Source: Pseudomonas frederiksbergensis (lineage in GTDB: Bacteria; Pseudomonadota; Gammaproteobacteria; Pseudomonadales; Pseudomonadaceae). From it: a stretch of 64,000 nucleotides of DNA. The DNA is taken from positions 186,001 to 250,000 of the forward strand of contig NZ_MOBM01000020.1 of the NCBI RefSeq assembly GCF_003732275.1, read 5' to 3'. This document shows, one piece after another, positions 1 to 8,960 of the stretch; within the stretch, counting starts at the first letter, position 1; each line of letters opens with the position of its first letter. The position numbers and the translations under genes are program-made. The notes under the pieces were generated by a model. That model ran no database searches. It had not been told where the DNA came from and saw only the letters and a list, made by a program, of their open reading frames with translations.

Positions 1-1
1 G

Positions 2-1264
2 GTGCCGGTCATCCTCAACTACAAACTGACGCCATTCGAAATGAACAGCGTCATCAGCATCGCCAGGCCGACGCTGGTAGTGACGACCGAAACGCTGTTC
101 GAGCAGCATAGCGAGACATTTCAGCCTGCCTACGGCGTTCGTCACTCCTTGGTGTTGAACGCCGCAAGCGAGCCGTCATCGCCCCTGCCCGACAACGCAA
201 CGGCTGTCTCTCGGCTTCCCCGACAGGCCGAGCCCTTGTTATTGCCGGAAGGCAATCCGATCGTCTCGGTACAGTTCACTTATCGGGGCATCGGTAAACC
301 TCTGGCCGTTTCTCACCGCTACCTTGACCTGACGCAATCGAGCGATGGGCTGCATGAGCAGTTTCATCTTCAAGGCGTCGGATCCGTTCATCTGGTGACG
401 CTGCCGCTGTATGCCATCTTCGGACTGTCCGTGATGATGGTTTTTCCATTGAGCGTGGGCGCCACCCTACTAATGACCAACACCCTGCTCAATAGGGATC
501 TGGCGGAAGTCTTGTCTGAGCATAAGGTCACCTTTGCCTGCCTGGTGCCCGACGTCATTCGCTACTTCAATACGCGACTGGTCAAACGCAAAGGCGCGCT
601 TTTGCCAATGCACCCTCAACTGATGATTTATTCGGGTGGCAGCCATCTTCCGGCAGACGAAGCCGAGAAACTGGGAAGGCTGCTGGGGTGCAATCCGGTG
701 CTGCAAGGCTATGGGTTGACCGAGAGCATGCCGGTGATTGTCCAGAGCTCGATTGGCAAGGTCCATCGCGGCGCCATGGGACAACCGATAAGTGGCGTAG
801 AACTGCGGGTCGTCGATGCCGAGGGGCGAAATGTCGTACCTGGACGTATCGGCGAACTGCTGATACGCGGCTCGATGGTGATTGACGGCTATAACGATGC
901 GGAGGACGCCAACGCCCGGTTCTTCCGTGACGGTTGGCTACACACGGGTGATCTGGTCTGGCGGGACGACGATGGACATGTGTTCTTCTATTGCCAACGC
1001 CTGCGAATCTCGAAGATCAAAGCGCAAATGGTCGACCTGACGGAAATCGAATCCATTGCCCTGAAGCATCCGGACGTGGCGCGCGCGAAAGCTTACATCG
1101 TCCCGGATAACAAGGAGGTCAACGTACTGCACCTGTGCGTTGAAGGGAGTGGCGACCTGACCCAGAGCGCTATTTCTACCCTGCTCTCGCGCTTTCTCTC
1201 GGGCTTCAAGTTGCCCAAAACTATCGAGATCATCTCTCTCAAGGAAGAGATTCATGCAAGCTAA
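2..1264 (+). CDS. Acyl-AMP ligase/acyl-CoA synthetase homologue, 5' end outside window
   Basis: The reading frame is open from the first complete codon (base 2) and continues off the left edge, so roughly the first 100 residues are missing. The fold is that of an ANL-superfamily adenylating enzyme: the GYGLTES motif and the DGWLHTGDL motif are clear. Key catalytic motifs are odd. The nucleotide-binding loop, normally TSGTTGxPKG, reads FTYRGIGKPLAVSH. The hinge region reads QRLRISKIKAQ, not GRxKDxIK. The C-terminus ends LPKTIEIISLKEEIHAS with no PxTxxGK lysine. It may therefore be inactive as a classical ligase, or act on an already activated substrate. It overlaps the next gene by 11 bases, so the two are translationally coupled. 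Confidence 0.8.
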   Translation: MPVILNYKLTPFEMNSVISIARPTLVVTTETLFEQHSETFQPAYGVRHSLVLNAASEPSSPLPDNATAVSRLPRQAEPLLLPEGNPIVSVQFTYRGIGKPLAVSHRYLDLTQSSDGLHEQFHLQGVGSVHLVTLPLYAIFGLSVMMVFPLSVGATLLMTNTLLNRDLAEVLSEHKVTFACLVPDVIRYFNTRLVKRKGALLPMHPQLMIYSGGSHLPADEAEKLGRLLGCNPVLQGYGLTESMPVIVQSSIGKVHRGAMGQPISGVELRVVDAEGRNVVPGRIGELLIRGSMVIDGYNDAEDANARFFRDGWLHTGDLVWRDDDGHVFFYCQRLRISKIKAQMVDLTEIESIALKHPDVARAKAYIVPDNKEVNVLHLCVEGSGDLTQSAISTLLSRFLSGFKLPKTIEIISLKEEIHAS

Positions 1265-1865
1265 TGGCACACAACCGGTACTGGCCGTTTTTGACTTTGA
1301 CGGCACATTGACCGACAGACATACGTTCTGGCGCTACATGCGTTTTATTGTGGGAACCAAATCGTTCTGGTTCAGGATCATTCCCCTGCTGCCCAAAATG
1401 CTAAGTGTGATCCTTGGCATCACGCCGTTGATGCAAGCCCGACTGGCGTTCATTGCCTGTTATCTGGGCGGTCTGTCAGTCGAGCAAGAGCGTGAGCATG
1501 CCAAGTATTTCATTAGCGAACAGCTACCGCTCTGGCTCAGACCCGAGGCCCTGCGCCGGTTGCAATGGCATCAATCCATGGGGCATGTCACAGCGCTTGT
1601 CAGCAACTCACCGGAGAACTACCTGATTCCCTGGGGCCAGTCTGCGGGTTTTGACTATGTCTGCGGCACCCGCCTGGCGACTGCGAAAAACAAACTGACC
1701 GGTGGGATATCAGGTACCAATTGTGTTGATAGAGAAAAAGTCACACGACTGAAAGGCTGTTTGAGCAACCTTGATGACTTTTACATTTATGCCTACGGAG
1801 ATTCATCAGGTGACGATGCCCTGCTCAGCATTGCCAACTCTCCCTTCTATAGAAACTGGTACTAA
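1254..1865 (+). CDS. HAD-superfamily subclass IB phosphatase-like protein
   Basis: A 203-residue cytoplasmic protein with the HAD motifs in order: FDFDGTLTD (nucleophile Asp14, acid/base Asp16), SNSPENYL as motif II, a lysine in DREKVTR as motif III, and YGDSSGDD as motif IV. The cap segment (about residues 20-95) contains aromatic and hydrophobic stretches, typical of HAD-IB proteins that act on serine phosphate or lipid-like phosphates. The start overlaps the upstream ligase by 11 bases and the stop lies 3 bases before the next gene, so it belongs to the same operon. Its substrate is unknown. In a lipid pathway it could remove a phosphate from an acyl or polar-head intermediate; that is inference. 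Confidence 0.85.
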   Translation: MQANGTQPVLAVFDFDGTLTDRHTFWRYMRFIVGTKSFWFRIIPLLPKMLSVILGITPLMQARLAFIACYLGGLSVEQEREHAKYFISEQLPLWLRPEALRRLQWHQSMGHVTALVSNSPENYLIPWGQSAGFDYVCGTRLATAKNKLTGGISGTNCVDREKVTRLKGCLSNLDDFYIYAYGDSSGDDALLSIANSPFYRNWY

Positions 1866-1868
1866 CAG

Positions 1869-3632
1869 ATGAACACTCTGAGCACTGTGGCCCCCAAGCA
1901 CTTCAGACAACCCGGTAACACCCCGACAGTAATGATCGTAGGCGCCGGTCCTATTGGCCTGTCCCTGGCAATCATGCTGAAAAAGTGGGGCGTCTCTTTT
2001 CGCATTATTGAAAAGAATGCCGGCCCCTCGACCGCTACCAAAGCGATGGCCATCCATTCCAGAACCCTGGAAATTTTTCGAGATCTGGAAGTTGCCGATC
2101 AAGCCATCAGCGACGGGTTCACTATCAACCAGTTTTCGGTACAGTCGAACGCCAAACGGGTGCTGAACTACAACTTCTCCTGTCTGGATGCTACCTATCC
2201 CCTGCTCCTCAGCCTGCCACAACCGCAGACAGAGAAGATTCTGCTTGAGCGACTGAACAAGTTGGGGGTAGATGTCGAGTGGAATACCGAGCTGGTCGAT
2301 ATAGAAAACCAGCCGGGGTCAGTGCGGATGACGCTCCATCATGCGGACGGCAGTGATGAATCCTTTAGCAGTCGTTGGGTGGTCGCCTGCGATGGTGCTC
2401 GCAGTAACATTAGAAAACGCCTTGATATGACCTTCGAAGGATCGTCCTACGACCGATTCTTCATGCTCGCCGATGCCGATATCGAATGGTCTGGAAGTAA
2501 GGATGAAGGCGCTTTCTTCCTCGGTGCACAGGACGGTTATGTGGCCGTCGCGCCGATCAGCGCCCAATCCCGTTATCGACTTTTCATCGAGATGCCCTAC
2601 AACCTGCCGCCAGAAGGTGAGCGCCCGTCCTTGAGCCTGGAGAACTTTCAGCGATTGTGCGAAGGGCGCGGGCAAAAAATGACGCTGTCCAATATCTCAT
2701 CCACCACCATTGCCTCTTTTCAACATCGCCGCGTGCAGTCGTTGCAGCAAGGCTCTGTGTTTCTGGTGGGCGACTCGGCGCATATCGGCAGCCCGATCGG
2801 TGGGCAATGGATGAACCTGGGGGTTTCCGAGGCCTATAACCTGGCGTGGAAAATGGCTTATGTCGATCAGGGCCTGGCGGATCAGTCATTGCTGGAGAGC
2901 TACAACGAAGAGCGCTACCCGGTTGCCCTGGAAGTCGAGAACACGGCACATCGACTGACCGGATTGATTACCGTCAAGCATCGCGCCCTCGTTTGGCTGC
3001 GCGACAATGTTCTGCCACTGCTGAGCAACAGGCGCAAGGTTCAGCGCAAGCTGCCCTCGATGATTTCCGGTCATCAGTACCACTACGGCAAAAGTGATTA
3101 CATTCAAGAATCGCTGACAAAAAAGCAGCGCAAGAATTGGGACAAAAAAGGGAAGAAACCCGAATTCCAAACGCCTGTGCCGCGCGCAGGTCAACTGGCT
3201 CCCGATGTTGAGTTGTGGCAACTGCAAGGTCTGCCGCCAAAACGCTTGATCGACTTGTTCCATGGAACGTTCACGCTGTTGATTTTCAGCGCAGCCGATC
3301 AATTTTCTCCGTTGTTACCGGGCTATTACTCCCTGGCCAAGTCAGTAGAGAAGGACTACCCAGGCATCAAGGCTTATTGCGTTATTGATGCCCTGAATAG
3401 CGCCGAGTTGCCTTCCTGGCACTCGACGTTGCTGGACCCCGATTGGCGGTTACACAAGCGTTACCATGCCAAAGAGGGCACGTTGATGCTGATTCGTCCT
3501 GACGGCTACATCGCTTTCCAGGGAGCTGATGCAATGACGCTCTTCACTTATCTGAACGTAAGATCCGGGCTGCTCAAGGGCGCCAGAAAAACAACATCTT
3601 CCGAGATCGACGCAGTGCAACTCCAACTTTAA
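1869..3632 (+). CDS. Class A FAD-dependent monooxygenase (PheA/TfdB-type)
   Basis: A 587-residue single-component flavoprotein hydroxylase. The FAD dinucleotide-binding motif GAGPIG is at residues 25-30, the DG motif CDGARSN lies near 175, and the GD motif VGDSAHI is at about 300-306, followed by the GGQWMNLGVSEAYNLAW segment that contacts flavin. The C-terminal third (about 430-560) resembles the thioredoxin-like domain of phenol hydroxylase-type members. These enzymes use NAD(P)H and O2 to hydroxylate aromatic or enolic substrates. It follows the HAD gene by 3 bases. In this cluster it probably hydroxylates a cyclised or aromatic intermediate, or an external substrate; the substrate cannot be read from sequence. 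Family assignment is strong. Confidence 0.92.
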   Translation: MNTLSTVAPKHFRQPGNTPTVMIVGAGPIGLSLAIMLKKWGVSFRIIEKNAGPSTATKAMAIHSRTLEIFRDLEVADQAISDGFTINQFSVQSNAKRVLNYNFSCLDATYPLLLSLPQPQTEKILLERLNKLGVDVEWNTELVDIENQPGSVRMTLHHADGSDESFSSRWVVACDGARSNIRKRLDMTFEGSSYDRFFMLADADIEWSGSKDEGAFFLGAQDGYVAVAPISAQSRYRLFIEMPYNLPPEGERPSLSLENFQRLCEGRGQKMTLSNISSTTIASFQHRRVQSLQQGSVFLVGDSAHIGSPIGGQWMNLGVSEAYNLAWKMAYVDQGLADQSLLESYNEERYPVALEVENTAHRLTGLITVKHRALVWLRDNVLPLLSNRRKVQRKLPSMISGHQYHYGKSDYIQESLTKKQRKNWDKKGKKPEFQTPVPRAGQLAPDVELWQLQGLPPKRLIDLFHGTFTLLIFSAADQFSPLLPGYYSLAKSVEKDYPGIKAYCVIDALNSAELPSWHSTLLDPDWRLHKRYHAKEGTLMLIRPDGYIAFQGADAMTLFTYLNVRSGLLKGARKTTSSEIDAVQLQL

Positions 3633-3676
3633 GTCTCTATATGGCTACTGCCAGTTTGGTTCATTAATTCACACAA

Positions 3677-3692
3677 GGCCCACCCCTGGGCC
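3677..3692 (+). terminator. Hairpin between monooxygenase and carrier-protein genes
   Basis: A perfect six-base stem, GGCCCA/TGGGCC, with a CCCC loop. It is followed by a T-rich but interrupted tract (cttttgatttcttt). It sits in the 119-base gap before the three-ACP gene, inside what otherwise looks like one transcription unit. It could be a partial terminator or an mRNA-processing/stability element that sets the level of the downstream carrier and ketosynthase genes. Confidence 0.4.
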
Positions 3693-3751
3693 ATGGCTTT
3701 TGATTTCTTTACTTATAGAAAACATATACCGACTTTGGTTAGGAGAACCTC

Positions 3752-4837
3752 ATGCGCTTCCAACTCAACGATGTTGTGCAGGAATTCATCGTGTCCAATG
3801 GAAAAATAGCTCATAGCTATTTCTCCCTCTCGGAGAAAATCATTGATTCACTCTGCGAGTCCAATATTGCAAAAGAATCAATATTGATGCGTTTGCTGGA
3901 GCAAGCCGAATCCGTCACGGCACATTACTTCAATGCTCATCAACAAGTTCTCGAGGGCGTTTATGCCCATGGGATTGAGGCCCCCGTCAATAAAAACCTT
4001 TCGGTGCTGGAGCCCGTACACACGAACTCGGTAATACAGACATCGGCCCCCGTTGCCGAACAAACGCCTGCGTTCAGTTACGGCCAATGGTTGCGCGCCG
4101 AAATAAGCACGGTCACTGGATTCAAACAGGAACAAATCGACTTCGATCAAAGTTTCGAGAGCCTGGGCATCGACTCTCTGGGGTTGGTCGATATTTTCGA
4201 ATCCCTGGCCCAGCACTTCCCGGAAAAGAAAGAGCTCACCTCGCTGCTCTTTGATGCCCCCACCCCTACCGCCTTGCTGGCACGACTTGAAGCCAATCCG
4301 CAGGCGCCTGCCGTGGATATCGAAGCCTGGGTACTTGAACAACTGGCGAATATCACCGGTTTTACGGTTGACCAAATCGACCAAAAACAAAGCTACGAAA
4401 GCCTGGGCCTGGACTCCTTGGTGCAGCTGGACTTCCTGGAATCGGTCGTCGCATTGTGGCCGCAACTCAAGGCCAACAGCACTGAACTGGCCAACGCCAA
4501 GTTCCCGCAGGCAACAATCGCTCTGATTAAAGCCGCGCTGGCCACCTCCGAGTCGACATCGACATCCTCCAGCGAAGTGCAATCACCTGCCTCAACGGAT
4601 ACCCAAGGGCAGATCAGCAATCTGCTATTCAACTCCCTGTCTCCCCTAGTCCCGGACGCGCCACAGTCGATCGACATTGAGACGCCCTTTGCACAGTTGG
4701 GGCTCAACGGTTTTGCCCGAGAAGCGCTCTGCCAATCCATGGCACAACAGTGCTCTGCCAGCGAGTTTGCCGGTGAAGCGCTGATGTCGCGTCGTACACC
4801 GCAGGACGCCTTGTCGCTTCTGACAAGACTGAGCTGA
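3752..4837 (+). CDS. Three-module acyl carrier protein; third module lacks the serine
   Basis: A 361-residue protein with an AGGAGA ribosome site at 3741. An N-terminal helical region of about 100 residues is followed by carrier modules at about 108-180 and 188-262. Each has an intact 4'-phosphopantetheine site (LGIDSL, Ser142; LGLDSL, Ser222). A Ser/Thr-rich linker (about 264-285) leads to a third module at about 285-360. There the motif reads LGLNG, with Gly320 where Ser should be, so it should not be pantetheinylated. Tandem ACPs usually raise flux through iterative synthases. The gene lies just upstream of the ketosynthase, the expected partner. The N-terminal region has no match I can name. 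Confidence 0.9.
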   Translation: MRFQLNDVVQEFIVSNGKIAHSYFSLSEKIIDSLCESNIAKESILMRLLEQAESVTAHYFNAHQQVLEGVYAHGIEAPVNKNLSVLEPVHTNSVIQTSAPVAEQTPAFSYGQWLRAEISTVTGFKQEQIDFDQSFESLGIDSLGLVDIFESLAQHFPEKKELTSLLFDAPTPTALLARLEANPQAPAVDIEAWVLEQLANITGFTVDQIDQKQSYESLGLDSLVQLDFLESVVALWPQLKANSTELANAKFPQATIALIKAALATSESTSTSSSEVQSPASTDTQGQISNLLFNSLSPLVPDAPQSIDIETPFAQLGLNGFAREALCQSMAQQCSASEFAGEALMSRRTPQDALSLLTRLS

Positions 4838-4872
4838 GTACTAAGCCGCTGTAAAAAAATGGCAGGGAATCC

Positions 4873-4893
4873 GGGTGATCGAACAGATCACCC
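4873..4893 (+). terminator. Intra-operon hairpin before ketosynthase gene
   Basis: A perfect eight-base stem (GGGTGATC/GATCACCC) with a five-base loop, followed by only four T. It lies in the 83-base gap between the carrier gene and the ketosynthase and ends 15 bases before the AGGAG ribosome site at 4909. It is a weak terminator at best; an RNA-stability or processing role is equally possible. Confidence 0.4.
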
Positions 4894-4920
4894 AGCATTT
4901 TGGCAATCAGGAGATAGGGT

Positions 4921-7900
4921 ATGAGTGGCGCGGTAACCACAAAGGGCGATTTTTGCTTCAGCGCAATGGCTGGCGAATTTCCTGGGGCACCGTCAACGGA
5001 TGCGCTTTGGCACTTGCTCTCTCAAGGGCAGATAGCGCCCATCCATTCGATGCTTGCACGCTGGGAACTGGATAAGGCGTCGATCTATTCAGCAAAGGCA
5101 GGAGAAAAGGATCGCACTTACCTGGACAGTGCTTTTTGCCTGACCGATGACGTATCAACCCCTTCACGGCATGAAGGACGGCAGGTCGCCATTGGTAAGA
5201 AAGTACTTCAGACGCTCCTCACCCAGCTTGCTGGACAAGGCTCGGCGCTGATCAAGGAACGCACCGCATTGGTGGTCGCGACGTCCTGGAGTGACGAGAG
5301 TTATTTCGCCGCAAAAGCCGATGCACCAGGGGGCTATTCTTTCCAAGGCTATACGCCGGGTGAACAAGTGGCTGAACTGGCGGCGGCTTTTGCCTTGGGT
5401 GGCCCGGCATTATCGGTAGATACCGCCTGCAGTTCGTTCCCCTATGCAATCGATATGGCCAAGGCCCTGGTCAATAGCGGACAGGCGGATAACGCGATTG
5501 TCATGGCACTGAACACCGTGCTGCCACCGGCGCTGTTTCTGGGGTTCTCGCAGTTGACCGCCTTTTCCTCCCGGGCCCAGATGCAGGCGTTCGGCCAGGA
5601 CGCTGACGGCATTGTGCCGGGCGAATGTGCGGTCGCCTTTCTGGTCGAACCCGTATCGCAGGCCCTGATTGCGCAACGCCGTCCCCTGGGCGTTTTGCGG
5701 GCATTGGGACTTTCCGCCGATGGCGCCGAAGGCTCAGTGTTTGCGCCTGGCAAACAGGCCCAGTACACGGCTTACCAGCGTGCCTATGTCGGTCTTGATC
5801 CCAACGACGTGGACTACATCGAGACCCATGGCACCGGGACACCGCTGGGTGATGCGACAGAGCTGGGCTCGTTGAACAGCTTCTTCGCCCCCCACCGCAC
5901 AGACGACAAAAAAATTACCATCGGTTCGATCAAGTCCGTCATTGGTCACCCACTGGCCGCAGCCGGAGGCGCTTCGCTCGCCAAGGCATTGATGATATTG
6001 CGTCACAAAGGTATTCCGCCTCAGCCCGACTACCGTCCCAGCGCAAAAATCGACGAGACCTGCCTGCAACTGGCCACAGAGCAGATACAGCCCCTCGCTG
6101 ATCGTCAGTCGGCGATCCGGATAGGTATCTCCAGCTTTGGTTTTGGCGGCGCCAACGCGCATCTGGTAGTGGATGAGTACATTCCAGACAACCGCCCCGC
6201 CTTCCCTTTTACCGCCCCCGGCGTGCTGATGCTGGACCTGGCCATTGTCGAGGCTGAAGCGGCGATCGGCAGCCACAGCTCATTGCAATCATTCAAGCAA
6301 CAGCTCGATCAGCCAGCAGCACCCTCAGTCGTTTTCCCTTATGGGCGCTTCGTTGATTACACCGCTGCTCCCGCTCAACCTTTACTGGGAAAATTTCTGG
6401 CGCAGGATCGCGTCATTGATATCGACGGTTTCGGCATGGGCCCCAAACCTCTGGCCCACGTCGATCCGTTCAAGCTGTTGATCAGCGATCGCGTCAACCA
6501 TTTACTGCGACGCCTGCCGGGTGTGGCCGGGTCAACCGGCACTGCGATGGTCATGTGCTGCAACATGGGTGGGGAGCGCTTCAGCAATGCGTATAGCAGC
6601 GCCCACAATTTCTACTCCCAGGCCCAAGGCCTGCCACCGGGCGTGGAGGTGACGGACGTGGCAACCATGCTGCCGAACATGTTGTCCGGTTACCCGGCGC
6701 AGATTTTTGACTTCAAGGGTTTCCATCAAACACTGGTCGGCACTCCGGGTTTGTTCTGGCAAACCTTGCTGGCATCGCAGCAATGGTTCAAGGAGGGCGT
6801 AACAACGCTCTTGCTCGGTGCAGGGCGCTTTATCAGTGGTGAAATCGAGATCGAACGCGCCCGACACTCGGCGACCGTACAAGGTGAAGGACTGGGGCTG
6901 ATTGCGCTGCGTCCTTATCGACCAGACTCCAGCGACAAACCTTTGCTGGTGATCCGCGCAGCGGTCCTCGCCCATGCCGCGAACTCTCTGGAAGAGGCTT
7001 GCCAACTGCTGGGCAAAGAGCGCAGTCAATTCCAGAATATTGAAGTCTGCGAGTTGCAGCCTGATACGACTCCTGCAAGCGGATCACTGCAAGAGATGAC
7101 CGGCTTCCTGGCTGAAGCCAGTGGCATCGAAACCTTGTTGGCGGTGATGTTGAGTGCATCGGCTCACACGGTGATCGAGGTTCGCGAAGCCGGTAAGGCA
7201 GTGATGTGGTTATTCACTGAAAAGCTTCGGGAATGGAGCCCGGCGGCCGCCGCCCCCGCCCCTGTCATCAAGCATCCTTTCACGCTGCGATTTGCTCACT
7301 CGGCCCCCCACGAACTGCAGCAGGTCATTGCGCCCGCCCGCCCTGTCAGCCTTATCCGCGAACCGCAACACGACGGCGTCGACGTGCTGCAACTCAGTGA
7401 CACGCTGACCAACACCCTGCTCTCAGGGCTGCGTGTCAGAGTTCGCGCCATGGAGGGCCTTTTCGCCCTGCATCGTGGCGCTGAAGTCCAGTGCCCGGCG
7501 CACTGGCAACGTTGCCCGGAAAATATCGTGATCGCCAACGTCCAGCGAGGCTCTCAAACACTGCGCGCCCAGCTCGTGGTGAATGAAGCGCACCCCTATT
7601 TCTTCGATCACCCGCTTGATCACATTCCCGGCATTTTATTGCTTGAGGGCGTGTTGCAACTGATTGAACTCGCCATGCCCCCACTGAGTGGACGAGTCGC
7701 CTATGTCAAAACCCTGACTATCAAGTTCCAGCAATACGTACAAAAACAGGGTGTGATTGATCTGCATCTGGAACAAGGCAAAGACCCCCTGGTATTCAAT
7801 GCGAAGGTCATGCAGGCCGGAAAGCTGATGTGCAGCTGCATCCTTGGGATGGCCTACAGCTCGGCGTTCGAGGCGTCGCCCGCCGGCGAGTTCACGGCCA

Positions 7901-8340
7901 CTCGCTGCCGCGACAAGGCCTTGCTGCACAAGGCCAGAGAAGAAAACGTCATCGTCAGTGACATGAGCAGCATCGCTCAAGGCTTGAGCGTGGACACACT
8001 CAAGCTGCCGGATGAGCACTTCTTCCATGAGGGCGACCCCGAGCATTATTCGATGGTGTATTTCCTCGAAATTGCCCGCCAGTGCTACATGCAGATTGCC
8101 CACAGCCATCTGCGGATTCCACTCAACACCCCGATGAACCTGCTGGCCTTGAGTTTCACCCTGGATCGGCCAATCCCCAGGAACAGTCCGCTGTCATTGG
8201 CACCGCAAGCCGGTTTTGACGCGCAGGATCAGCCATTCAAAACCAACCGCATCTATATCGACCTGTTCAACCGGGGCGAAAAAATCGGTCAAGCCAGTAT
8301 TACGGCTCAAGTGCTGAGTCAATCGGCGCCCGCGGCCTGA
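4921..8340 (+). CDS. Ketosynthase - degenerate ketosynthase - AfsA-type double hot-dog synthase
   Basis: An 1139-residue protein, start fixed by AGGAG seven bases upstream. Residues 1-420 are a beta-ketoacyl synthase with a complete triad: DTACSS (Cys170), ETHGTGTPLGD (His303) and IGHPLAAAG (His343). Residues about 500-680 resemble a second ketosynthase or chain-length-factor half, but the nucleophile region reads VGTPGL (607-611) with no Cys, so it is probably structural. Residues about 860-1135 look like two hot-dog repeats of the AfsA/A-factor type. The first carries FFDHPLDHIPGILLLEG (from about 894); the second has the weaker match HFFHEGDPEHYSMVYFLEIARQ. No acyltransferase, ketoreductase or ACP lies in the chain, so it must use the separate carriers. 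The likely job is condensation of acyl-ACP followed by acyl transfer or dehydration. The overall architecture is unusual. Confidence 0.85.
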   Translation: MSGAVTTKGDFCFSAMAGEFPGAPSTDALWHLLSQGQIAPIHSMLARWELDKASIYSAKAGEKDRTYLDSAFCLTDDVSTPSRHEGRQVAIGKKVLQTLLTQLAGQGSALIKERTALVVATSWSDESYFAAKADAPGGYSFQGYTPGEQVAELAAAFALGGPALSVDTACSSFPYAIDMAKALVNSGQADNAIVMALNTVLPPALFLGFSQLTAFSSRAQMQAFGQDADGIVPGECAVAFLVEPVSQALIAQRRPLGVLRALGLSADGAEGSVFAPGKQAQYTAYQRAYVGLDPNDVDYIETHGTGTPLGDATELGSLNSFFAPHRTDDKKITIGSIKSVIGHPLAAAGGASLAKALMILRHKGIPPQPDYRPSAKIDETCLQLATEQIQPLADRQSAIRIGISSFGFGGANAHLVVDEYIPDNRPAFPFTAPGVLMLDLAIVEAEAAIGSHSSLQSFKQQLDQPAAPSVVFPYGRFVDYTAAPAQPLLGKFLAQDRVIDIDGFGMGPKPLAHVDPFKLLISDRVNHLLRRLPGVAGSTGTAMVMCCNMGGERFSNAYSSAHNFYSQAQGLPPGVEVTDVATMLPNMLSGYPAQIFDFKGFHQTLVGTPGLFWQTLLASQQWFKEGVTTLLLGAGRFISGEIEIERARHSATVQGEGLGLIALRPYRPDSSDKPLLVIRAAVLAHAANSLEEACQLLGKERSQFQNIEVCELQPDTTPASGSLQEMTGFLAEASGIETLLAVMLSASAHTVIEVREAGKAVMWLFTEKLREWSPAAAAPAPVIKHPFTLRFAHSAPHELQQVIAPARPVSLIREPQHDGVDVLQLSDTLTNTLLSGLRVRVRAMEGLFALHRGAEVQCPAHWQRCPENIVIANVQRGSQTLRAQLVVNEAHPYFFDHPLDHIPGILLLEGVLQLIELAMPPLSGRVAYVKTLTIKFQQYVQKQGVIDLHLEQGKDPLVFNAKVMQAGKLMCSCILGMAYSSAFEASPAGEFTATRCRDKALLHKAREENVIVSDMSSIAQGLSVDTLKLPDEHFFHEGDPEHYSMVYFLEIARQCYMQIAHSHLRIPLNTPMNLLALSFTLDRPIPRNSPLSLAPQAGFDAQDQPFKTNRIYIDLFNRGEKIGQASITAQVLSQSAPAA

Positions 8341-8399
8341 GGGATTGAATTGATCTCACTCTCCAGCATGACCGTCCCCCCCACAATCAAGGTGTCGCC

Positions 8400-8876
8400 G
8401 TGAACGATGTCAAAGTGCAAGTCATAGTCAAATCGCCGCCTTCTGAAATATGGAAGATCTGGAGCAATTTTTCAGAAGCGCCGTTATGGGATACCGACGT
8501 CAGCCATTGTGAACTCAATGGCCCGTTTCAACCGGGAACGCGAGGCAAATGCACCCTTAAAAATGGCCTGAACATGCCGCTCAAACTGGAAGTGGTGAGG
8601 ATGCATGAAAGCTATCGGAACACCGCGAGACTGCTGTGGATCGACCTTGAGTTCGACCATCAGATGCGCAGGCTTTCGCCCAATGAAACCCATGTCATCC
8701 ATAGCGCGAAGATCTCTGGCCCCTTGAGTTTTTTATACCGCGGGCTGCTACGCAAAATGCTGACCGCGGCAATGAGCACCGCACTGGACAATCTATGCAC
8801 GTTGGCTGAACAACGAGCGAATGTCGTCAGTACCCCAAGGCTCGAAAAACCCGGCAAGCATTTGCACCGCGTATGA
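8400..8876 (+). CDS. SRPBCC (START-like) family protein
   Basis: A 158-residue protein beginning at GTG, with AAGG seven bases upstream at 8389. The opening MNDVKVQVIVKSPPSEIWKI and the following WSNFSEAPLWD are typical of SRPBCC/polyketide cyclase-like domains, in which a helix-grip fold makes a hydrophobic cavity. The basic, amphipathic C-terminus contains FLYRGLLRKML. Members bind lipids, aromatic polyketides or hydrophobic ligands and some act as cyclases or dehydratases. Here it may bind or cyclise the product of the ketosynthase just upstream (59-base gap). No catalytic residues can be assigned. Confidence 0.75.
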   Translation: MNDVKVQVIVKSPPSEIWKIWSNFSEAPLWDTDVSHCELNGPFQPGTRGKCTLKNGLNMPLKLEVVRMHESYRNTARLLWIDLEFDHQMRRLSPNETHVIHSAKISGPLSFLYRGLLRKMLTAAMSTALDNLCTLAEQRANVVSTPRLEKPGKHLHRV

Positions 8877-8960
8877 AATATCCCGGGAGGGAGCGTGTTG
8901 AACGCTCGCTCCCTAACACGCTTCGCTTACTCATCGATAACGGCACACTTCGGACCGAGC

